The notes beneath the pieces are model-generated. The model made no database searches and had not been told where the DNA came from. It saw only the letters and a list, made by a program, of their open reading frames with translations. A stretch of DNA of 64,000 nt, from assembly GCA_003049465.1 (NCBI GenBank), contig PYSS01000012.1, positions 310,001-374,000 on the forward strand, given 5' to 3'. The stretch is from Magnaporthiopsis rhizophila (lineage: Eukaryota; Ascomycota; Sordariomycetes; Magnaporthales; Magnaporthaceae). This document shows, piece after piece, positions 56,401-64,000 of this stretch. Position 1 is the first letter of the stretch. Each line of letters opens with the position of its first letter. The position numbers and the translations under genes are program-made.

Positions 56401-58042
56401 TCGTGGTCGTTGTGTGTGCTGATCATTGGATACCCCGATACCCCAACCGACCGCGTCCACGGTCGGTCCTACATCTAGAGATACCCTGGGAGTGTCTTGT
56501 GGTTTCTTGATCGAGGTCCCGCGTGCACGACGGGCTCAAATTAGGGGTCCAGCATGAGGAACCAGCACCCAATAGGCACGCTTTCTGGCCTTGGTCCTGC
56601 AGCCATCAAGACGGGAGGTGTGGAGGGGGGTGTGACGGAATCGATCATCTGCGATATGGATGCACTAAACGGGAAGAGAGTGATTGTTGCAGGGCTACGG
56701 GGAACAAGACAAGACGGAAGACTCTTCTTCATGTCTTGACCTCAGGCATTTTGGAGATCCAGCCATGACGACGTCGGAAAACATCGCCTGGAGAGCAAGC
56801 TCAAATTACGTGCGCAATGTAGCGGTCAGTCTCCGGCTCCCGAAAAGGCCCGTTGGATGGATGGTCTAGGCTGTCACTCCGAGTCCCGAATGGAGGGCGA
56901 AGTGGCGGCGTGGTGGTGGTGTGGACGGACTGGGTCCCTGCTTTTGCTTACCTATTCCTGCATGTCTCGCAGACGCTACCCAAGCCTAGCCTCTCCGAAT
57001 CAACAAGCCTCCATCAGTCCAACCTTGTCCTGGGAGGCATGACCGTTGAATGGTGAAGATGGCACGACTCGATTGCCCATTGATTTTCTCTTCTTCCGCC
57101 CTCCTCGTTCTCCCCTTCTCATCCCATCTCATTTGTTGGCGCTAGTTGTATAATTGATGCTCACTCCCAGCACTTTGGTTTTTTCCCTACCTCTTTCCCC
57201 TTTTTTTTCTTGCATCTCATTCCCAGCATCTGTCACTGAGCCAACCCGTGCGGCTCTTGCGTTGCTCGACCACCGAATAGGAAACGAAGCATTTCGAATT
57301 GGGCCCGGCTGCTGGGTTGTCCCAGCTCCTTCACACTAGGTGGCCAAGCTCCACTGGCGCCTAAAGTCAGTGCGAGCCGATTAGCCTTGACTCTTCGTGG
57401 CTCTTGGGCGCGAGGCCACCAAGGAGGGTCCCTGTAGCGACTGCGCGCTTTTGCTACCTCGACACTGACACCCATATTAATCGACGTTGCTGCTTCGATA
57501 TTTCAATCTTTCTTTTTTCCCTTCACTCTTCGCTTTTGTTTGTTCAATCGTCTTCCAACGCGAACAGACTCCACTCTGCTCGTTGAGTGCCATCTCGGCA
57601 CATTCGACGCCTGATCCCAGAAGGGCCGATCGCTAAACCCCACCAGCGTTCAGGGGGTTGATTCCACCCAGCCCACATATCGCCGCCGACGAGCTCCCCG
57701 ATACCACCTCGCGCGAGTCCTGTTGCGGCCATTGGAACAGACCAGGCCGCAAACCAAGGCCTGCGGGAACAAAGCCTACCAACGACCCAAGCCGCTGCTG
57801 CTCTGTCGATCCCCAGGCCCTGTTTTGGTAGCAGCCGAGGGACCCCCGCGCCGTGCTGAGTGAGGGGCCGACGCCTTCTCCGTTCTTCCCGGAGGATGCC
57901 TCTCTCATCCACGCAAGCGCGAGCCTCCTCCAAGTTCTGCGGGTGAAAGCAGCGTCGCGTCTGGACGTGGACGAATTAGAGAAAAAGAGGGAGGTCAATA
58001 AGCTACTTATTCCTCCCGCGCCGCCATCTGTGGTCGAGAAAC
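53416..58042. other. Intergenic: divergent promoters of PAS kinase and F-box gene
   Basis: About 4.6 kb with no convincing gene. The stretch 53427..53800 may be a 5' UTR intron of the PAS kinase. An AT-rich patch occurs at 55225..55320; an ATG frame of 250 codons crosses it (55077..55829) without recognised domains. TAGGTACCTA is at 56191..56200 and ACCTACCTA at 54715..54723. From 57060 the sequence becomes C/T-rich, as in leaders of fungal genes. Confidence 0.5.
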
Positions 58043-60388
58043 ATGAGCATGGCAGACGCAGCAGCGGCACAATCTCCGGCAGTTCCGGAGACGCCTCCCC
58101 AATCTCGCCAGCAGCAGGACAGCCCTGCCGGTGGTGTAGAGCACATGGCGCACCCAGAGCCGTCGCCCGCGATGGACGCGAACCCCAAGAACCGTCTCAG
58201 AGGCCGGCAGAGGCTGCTTTGCGGTCTGTCACGCATCTCCTCGACGCCGTCGCTGTCCCAGCTGGGCACCGGCCGCCCACGGTCTTCCTCCACCCCCCTC
58301 TACAGCACCGCAGCCAGCTTCTCCTCTGTGAGCCTGTCGCCGGCCTCGCCCTCAGCGTCGGCCGCTTCCTCGCTTGGCGGGGCCCACGCTCCCGTCGGGT
58401 CCTCCTACTTTTCCCCGCAACTGTCACCCGCAGACGTGTCGACCGCGCCGAACACCGCGCCCGGCACCCCAGCCCCAAGCAACTCGCCGCAGTTTCAAGG
58501 GGGCATCGAGCAGCGGCTGGCCATACGCAAGCTCGAAGGCGCCGCCGCCGCTGCGGCTATTGCCACCACCAGTGCTACCGCCAGCGTCGCGTTGCCCGTC
58601 GAGGTCAGGTCCAGAAAGTCCACCTTCAATATGTGGACCAAGATGCCGCACGAGATCAAGGTGCAGATCTTCTCTCACCTGCGGCCGCGCCAGCTCGTAC
58701 GCTCGTCGCGGACATGCAAGGACTTCTACAGGATCTGCTTCGACGGCCAGCTGTGGACGTCGTTCGACGCCTCTGAATTTTACAGGCAAATCCCGGCCGA
58801 TTCGCTCGCCAAGATCATCGTCGCCGCAGGGCCCTTTGTGAAGGACCTCAACCTCAGAGGCTGCGTGCAGGTTGAGCACTACAAGCGCGCCGAAGCTGTC
58901 GTCAAGGCCTGCAAAAATCTCATCAACGCCACTCTGGAGGGGTGCCGGAACTTCCAGCAGAGCACCCTGCACAGCCTGCTACGCACCAACGAGCGGCTGG
59001 CACGCCTCAACCTGACCGGCCTGGGCGCTGTGACCAACACCACCTGTAGGATCGTGGCCGAGTCGTGTCCCCAACTGGAGATGTTTAACGTCTCGTGGTG
59101 CGAACACGTGGACGCGCGGGGCGTGAGGGCTATCGTGGAGAGGTGCCCCCGACTCACGGATCTGCGGGCCGGTGAGGTCAGGGGTTTTTACATCCGGGAG
59201 GTGGCCGAGGCCATCTTCAAGACCAACAACCTGACAAGGCTGGTCCTCGGCGGCTGCAGCGACCTGGACGACGCATCGCTCCGCATAATGTTGCACGGCG
59301 TGAACCCAGAGATAGACGTCCTGACCGACCGGCCGATGGTGCCGCCCAGGAAGCTTCGTCACCTAGACCTCAGCCGCTGCACACAGATCACCAGCCACGG
59401 CCTCAGGGCCTTGGGCCACTTCGTCCCGGAGCTCGAGGGCCTGCAGCTCAGCGGATGCACCGGGCTTACGGACTCGGCCCTCGAGCCGGTGCTTGCGACA
59501 ACTCCGCGTCTGACACACCTGGAGCTCGAGGATGTTCCGCAACTAACCAACGCGATCCTTTCGGAGCACCTGGCCAAGGCACCTTGCGCTTTGGCTCTCC
59601 GACACCTCACAGTGAGCTACTGCGAAAGCCTGAGCGATGCTGGCATGCTGCCGGTGTTGAGGGCCTGCAAGAGCCTGGAGACGGTAGAGATGGACAATAC
59701 GCGCGTTAGTGACCTCGCTCTGGCCGAGGCGGCCGCCATGGTGCGCGCGAGGGCGGTTCGCACAAAGGACAAGCTGAGCCGCCCACGTGTGTCGCTCAAC
59801 ATTGTTGTATATGACTGCCAGAACGTGACCTGGACGGGGATCCGTGAGGTCCTTTCCCGCAACGCCGAGATTTTGGCATCCAGCCGCCCTCAGCAGCACA
59901 GGCGGCAGAATCGCCAACACCACCAACCCTCAGGACTTGATCCTCAATTAAACTCCAATGCGTCCACCGACATTCAAGATACTAGCAACAGGAGCAGCAG
60001 TATCAGCAGCAGCAATTCCAGCGGACCTGGGTCTCCCTCGTCGACGCAACCGCGCAGGCCACCACCAAAATCCACGGCGGCTCAGGCCACATACCCCACC
60101 GAGATCATCTCGCTCAAGTGCTTCTACGGCTGGCAGATGACGGTGGATGAACACACGAAACGAGTTCTGCGGGGCGACTTCGCCGCGGCGACACGACTAG
60201 AACGCAAATGGGCCGAGTATATCCAGGCGACCGAAGAGGCCGGCGTCGGCGGCGCTGGTGGCCGCAGGCGAAGGCGGAGAGCCCGCGAGGCGCAGCAGGT
60301 TCACGCCGATGAAGAGGAAGGTGGAGGCTTTGGGCCTCTCGGCGTCGGGCGGCGCCGGGCCCGGACCGCCGCGTGCGTGGTTATGTGA
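58043..60388 (+). CDS. F-box and leucine-rich-repeat protein (Pof2/Grr1/FBXL type)
   Basis: Likely substrate receptor of an SCF ubiquitin ligase. Single exon, 781 aa, from ATG 58043 (MSMADAAAA). The first 190 residues are Ser/Pro/Ala-rich and disordered. The F-box is at about residues 195-245 (KMPHEIKVQIFSHLRPRQLVRSSRTCKDF). Cys-containing LRRs follow from about 270 to 600, with repeated units such as LNLRGCVQVEHY, FNVSWCEHVDARG, LVLGGCSDLDDAS, LDLSRCTQITSHG and LQLSGCTGLTDSA. A Gln/Ser-rich insert (about 615-680) precedes a conserved tail, ISLKCFYGWQMTVDEHTKRVLRG, with a basic RRRRRR run and a final Cys (CVVM). CVVM fits the CaaX pattern for prenylation, which would attach the protein to membranes, as in mammalian FBXL2; this last point is inference. 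Confidence 0.88.
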   Translation: MSMADAAAAQSPAVPETPPQSRQQQDSPAGGVEHMAHPEPSPAMDANPKNRLRGRQRLLCGLSRISSTPSLSQLGTGRPRSSSTPLYSTAASFSSVSLSPASPSASAASSLGGAHAPVGSSYFSPQLSPADVSTAPNTAPGTPAPSNSPQFQGGIEQRLAIRKLEGAAAAAAIATTSATASVALPVEVRSRKSTFNMWTKMPHEIKVQIFSHLRPRQLVRSSRTCKDFYRICFDGQLWTSFDASEFYRQIPADSLAKIIVAAGPFVKDLNLRGCVQVEHYKRAEAVVKACKNLINATLEGCRNFQQSTLHSLLRTNERLARLNLTGLGAVTNTTCRIVAESCPQLEMFNVSWCEHVDARGVRAIVERCPRLTDLRAGEVRGFYIREVAEAIFKTNNLTRLVLGGCSDLDDASLRIMLHGVNPEIDVLTDRPMVPPRKLRHLDLSRCTQITSHGLRALGHFVPELEGLQLSGCTGLTDSALEPVLATTPRLTHLELEDVPQLTNAILSEHLAKAPCALALRHLTVSYCESLSDAGMLPVLRACKSLETVEMDNTRVSDLALAEAAAMVRARAVRTKDKLSRPRVSLNIVVYDCQNVTWTGIREVLSRNAEILASSRPQQHRRQNRQHHQPSGLDPQLNSNASTDIQDTSNRSSSISSSNSSGPGSPSSTQPRRPPPKSTAAQATYPTEIISLKCFYGWQMTVDEHTKRVLRGDFAAATRLERKWAEYIQATEEAGVGGAGGRRRRRRAREAQQVHADEEEGGGFGPLGVGRRRARTAACVVM

Positions 60389-61780
60389 ATGTAGCCACGT
60401 CACTGGGAGGTACCTCTACCACCCCCGATTTCTTTCCCAGATGAAACAGCCATGGGACGATTCACGATAGTTTTGATTCAACGACAGGAAGACCCTTGAT
60501 CGTGGGCATTGGATTAATTGCGTCTGGCTGCTATTTTCGATATAGTCATTTCCCCACATACATATGGAGGGTACTTGGTCAAAGTGATGGCCTAGATTTT
60601 TGGGAGCATTTATCTGTACGTTGGCCTGATATCCTTCTGTCTTCTTTGTTTTCTCGTCTTCGCCTGCCTCTTCTTCTAGTCTTGCGCCTACGTCCACTTG
60701 GCTTTCTACCCTGGCCAGCTCTTCTGCTCCTGCAGCCATTCTTCTCGGCTCGGGCCTTTACCACGTATGCTGTTTTTCTTTTTTCCCGTTTGTTGTGATA
60801 TCACGAGATTGCTCTAGGCATGCATATACACCGTTCCCCAGTTGAACACACTTCCGCCACACTTGACACATAGACGCGCCTCCGCATGAGGGCTCACGAC
60901 CGAGCTTGTCTACGGTGCACATACAATCACATCTCGACTACCCTTGTCTCAGCCCATCCCTGCGTGGTTCAGGCTAGTTTACACAACTAGTCCGTCCGTC
61001 CATCCACTGTCCAGCACATGAACATAAACATGCAATGGGTCGTGTGATGTAGTAAAAGGAAATATGCGTCCGGTTCGCCCGGCCGTTGCCAGTGCCATGC
61101 CAGTGTACAGTCAGCACATGCAGCAGAGGCTCCTTCGTGGCGGCATCGATCACGAGATGATCCCAGCCCCCGATCCCTTTGCACTTCTGCACCATGGGCG
61201 GAAGGGAATCCTGGCGGGACGGGAGCGCCTGATCTCCAGACGCCGATGGCTCCTCGAGAATCGTCGACGCCCTTGCGTGATCGACGAGTAGCTCTAGCTG
61301 TCCTGCAAGGGAGGGAGAAAGAGCCATAGCGCGCCTAGTGCCGGCGGAGATTCTGCTCCGCTAGTCCTGCACGTTAAGATGATGAGCCCAAGGTAGTCCT
61401 CGTTAGTCTCCTCGTCGATCACCGCAAATTTCATAGAACCGAAAAGAGACGAGAAGAATAAAATGCATAAACGATATAATCACACCACAAAGCTATCTAG
61501 CGAGAAATGTTGGCACATTATTGACATAAAAATATACACGAAGGACGGCAGCCGTGGGGGCTGGGTAGGGGGAAAATCTGTGGATCGATCGCCTGGGCAG
61601 GCACGGACGGCGGCCACTTTTTTTTTTTAGGGGACTGGTTGGATGTCACCTCACCTCTGTTAGCCCCACTCAAAGAGGCGCATGGAACTCAAACTTCTCA
61701 CATCCAGATTCACAAAAACAACGGCCCTTAATTTTAACACCCACCTTACATCCCAAGCCAAGCCAAGTGCAGCAAGCATT
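60389..61780. other. Intergenic region between F-box and histidine phosphatase genes
   Basis: About 1.4 kb. Mostly without signal; one minus-strand ATG frame of 117 codons (60974..61327) looks more protein-like than other shadows but has no recognised domain. A T-run is at 61618..61629. Confidence 0.5.
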
Positions 61781-62250
61781 ATGGGGCTGGAGGTCATCTA
61801 TGTCACGCGACACGGGGTATGTAGAAACAACACCATGAGAAGACAGGAGGGATGAGAGAGAAAGAAAAAAAGCAGTGGAAATTGGTTCATAAGCGGTGAA
61901 GCGTGGACGCTGGCCTGCTTACCTAGTCGTCTGAAAACGAAAACGTCAAAAGCTTCTTGTTTCTGACATCTCCCTTGTTCTGGCTGGCGCTCTGCTTCCC
62001 CCGTCCTTTATGTTGCCTCTACACAGTTCCGCTCCAGCTGGGCGGTCGACCCGTCGACGGGCAAGTATACCGCCACCATCCGGTCGCCGACCGGCATAGC
62101 AAACGACCCGGCCCTGACGGCGCACGGCCTGGACCAGGCCCGGGAGCTAGGCCGGCACCTGCTCACCGTCGACCCGCCGGTCGAGCGCGTCTACTCCAGT
62201 CCCTTTTACCGGTGCCTGCAGACCATTGAGCCGTTTGCCCGGGCGGCGAC

Positions 62251-62283
<33 letters not shown>

Positions 62284-63217
62284 CCAAGCACATGCCAGCG
62301 ATGCCCTCAAGGTCAGGGTAGAGCCCGGCGTGGCCGAGTGGTTCGGCGCCGCGCCGTTTGCCCACCCGTCGCCCGCGCCGCCCGACGTGCTCGCCGCGCT
62401 GTTCCCGAACATGCTGGACGAACACTACAAGCCCGAGGTGGTTCCCCCCAGTCGAGGGGAGTCGGTCGCGGAGCTGCACGACCGCGTCGCGCTCGCGGTG
62501 GCCCGCATCATCGAGCGCTGCGACGCCGAGGGTGCGCGCTCCGTCGTCATCTGCACCCACGCCGCCGCCGTCATCGCGCTGGGCAGGGTCCTGACCGGCC
62601 ACATGCCGGACGACGTGGTCGGCGCCGACGACTTTGCCGCCTTCACGTGCGGCCTCAGCGTCTATCGCAGGAGGGCGGTGGTGGAAGCAGAAAATACAGC
62701 TGCTGCGGCTGCTGCCAAGGCGCCGACGGCTTCAGATAATGCACCTCCTGTGGAGACGCGGGAGCTCGGACACCTTCCGACGGGCCAGGAGGTGCAGCTG
62801 CAATTAAGACAACAGGAGAGCGCTGCCGCCGTCGCCGCCACTCAAGAGGTCCGTTCGAGCATCCCTAGGGATCGGGCGGATGCTTGGAGGGGAGGGCGTG
62901 GCGTTGGCGGTGGCTGGATCTGCGAATCCAATAGCGACTGCAGTTTTCTGAGTGGCGGCTGCGAGAGGGGATGGTATGTTCTCTCCCTTTGTTGTCGAAA
63001 GTCAACCGCATTCCCCTTTTTCTGTTTTGTCAACAAACTCCCTTGTCCTCACTTTGCTTTTTTCTTGCTCACCACCTTGCAGCTGTCGATCCGCTAACCA
63101 ATTCTTGTTGGGTTATGAACTGTCAGGAGTTTTGCCGGAGAGGAGGCGTTCCCGGACGCTCCCGAGGTGGTGTCGGCCAGTAGTGTTCGTGAACAGGGAC
63201 GAGCCACCCGCCTCTAG
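61781..63217 (+). CDS. Histidine phosphatase family protein, TFIIIC tau55 (Tfc7)-related
   Basis: Exons are 61781..61816, 62027..62973 and 63127..63217 (357 aa). Exon 1 encodes only 12 residues, MGLEVIYVTRHG, ending in the catalytic RHG (His11); exon 2 resumes with FRSSWAVD. Other active-site elements are present: the Arg in YSSPFYRCLQT, GESVAELHDR, and the second His in VICTHAA, so phosphatase activity is plausible. A poly-Ala tract (10 Ala from a GCA repeat at about 62249..62281) interrupts the domain. The C-terminal part (SFLSGGCERGW joined to SFAGEEAFPDAP by intron 2, acceptor at 63126) resembles a conserved tail seen in fungal relatives. In yeast Tfc7 a histidine phosphatase domain is fused to a TFIIIC subunit region; here only a short tail exists, so a role in RNA polymerase III transcription is uncertain. 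Confidence 0.82.
62249..62281 (+). repeat. GCA repeat coding for poly-alanine
   Basis: About 11 consecutive GCA-type codons within the histidine phosphatase gene, likely length-variable. Confidence 0.85.
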
Positions 63218-64000
63218 CCCCCCAGGCTCCTTGGGTTCCCGCATCCCCTACCTCGGCACGTTGACGATGAAAAAAGAAAAACGCGGACCTCCCATACAAA
63301 GTCACAGTCCGCCATTAGTGCTTGGCAGGAGGTTGTCCGTGATGTAGGCAGCCAAAAGTCCCGCGGGTCGCCACCCGCGAGATTTGGATGTAGCGGGGCG
63401 ATATCGAATAAGAGACATGGGCTCGTGTTAAGCAGGCGGGTAGGCCCAACCAAGCCCTTTTTTTCTCGTCTGTTCTTTCTCTCGTCTCTCTATTTTAAAT
63501 CAGGCTACCTAAGTTACTGCAAGTACACCCCTAGCCCTCGCCTCATTCTCCCTTCCTGGGCTGCCGGACTAAAGGAGGGTGACTTGACGGAGTATAACTA
63601 TGTGCCAAAGATGCAATCTCCGGAGGATCAAAGCTGCAGCGACGGACATTGCTTGCTGCAGGTGCGTACCGTATTCACTCGAATACAGTACGGTATCCCT
63701 TTTCTACTGCTGCTGTGCTTTGACCCCGACATTGTTTGCTGGAACTGGGATGTGCACAGGGGTCCGGTGGCCCAGTAGTCAGCCTCAGCATGCACGGTAA
63801 AAGGATCACCGCGTCCCCGCTTGGCATGACCGCTCCCTTGCATGCGGGGAGGGGCGGAAATATGGATGTGTATTCTCCTCATGTACAATGCGGTGCTGCA
63901 CTTGCATTCAGCTGTCGCTTGCCCCGAATCGGGTTCGGAAAGGCCTGTTCCCGAGTCGCCTGTGTCTCCCTAGGGATTTTTTCCTGACTTGGTCGTGCAA
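63218..64000. other. Terminal intergenic region
   Basis: No gene is supported in the last 780 bp. A T-rich block is at 63457..63490. A small Cys-rich frame near 63600 does not match the Zn2Cys6 spacing. Confidence 0.5.

Noticed and set aside
63598..63680. Cys-rich frame (MCQRCNLRRIK...) resembling the start of a Zn2Cys6 regulator
   Set aside because: Cysteine spacing does not fit CX2CX6CX5-12CX2CX6-8C and no spliced continuation was found within the window.
1..64000. Transposons, viral insertions, CRISPR arrays or a biosynthetic gene cluster
   Set aside because: No reverse transcriptase, transposase, terminal repeats, spaced repeats, PKS or NRPS motifs were seen on either strand.

Overview
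The window is 64 kb of nuclear DNA from a filamentous ascomycete, most likely a Sordariomycete. The evidence is short introns (57-374 nt) with CTAAC/CTGAC branch sites, GC-rich exons, a TAGGTACCTA-type motif scattered between genes, and protein families typical of Pezizomycotina. The genus cannot be set from sequence alone. There is no transposon, rRNA, tRNA or CRISPR array that I can support, and no secondary-metabolite cluster. It looks like ordinary core genome with wide, empty intergenic spaces.

Layout. 1-5487: UTP10 ribosome-biogenesis gene (5' end cut off, one apparent frameshift). 6394-8053: type II NADH dehydrogenase of the mitochondrial respiratory chain. 8308-9684 (-): APH-fold kinase-like protein. 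11291-13296: DUF2235 alpha/beta-hydrolase. 13600-14927 (-): tRNA 2'-phosphotransferase TPT1. 15677-19716 (-): large disordered fungal protein of unknown function. 19717-28215: 8.5 kb with no convincing gene. 28216-30861: Msg5/Cpp1-like MAPK phosphatase. 32836-34242 (-): HUT1 nucleotide-sugar transporter. 36257-37509 (-): triple-KH RNA-binding protein. 40797-42728 (-): clathrin/AP-1 accessory-like protein. 43815-46714: TBC1D5-like Rab GAP, divergent from the previous gene. 47199-48671: secreted lipase. 49841-53415 (-): PAS-domain kinase. 58043-60388: F-box/LRR protein. 61781-63217: histidine phosphatase of the TFIIIC tau55-related type.

Most genes are unrelated housekeeping or signalling genes. 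The one functional pairing is the divergent clathrin-accessory and TBC1D5-like pair (42.7-43.8 kb), both pointing to endosome/TGN traffic. I resolved 20 introns by reading frame and family conservation. Two of them (DUF2235 intron 1 and the lipase intron) have GC-AG borders. The most interesting observations are an R-10-type mitochondrial presequence placed exactly before the internal Met of TPT1, the cluster of adaptor-binding motifs plus a Cys/His tail in the 40.8-42.7 kb protein, and the 8.5 kb empty region carrying two TATA boxes and long orphan frames. I found no clear new multi-gene system.
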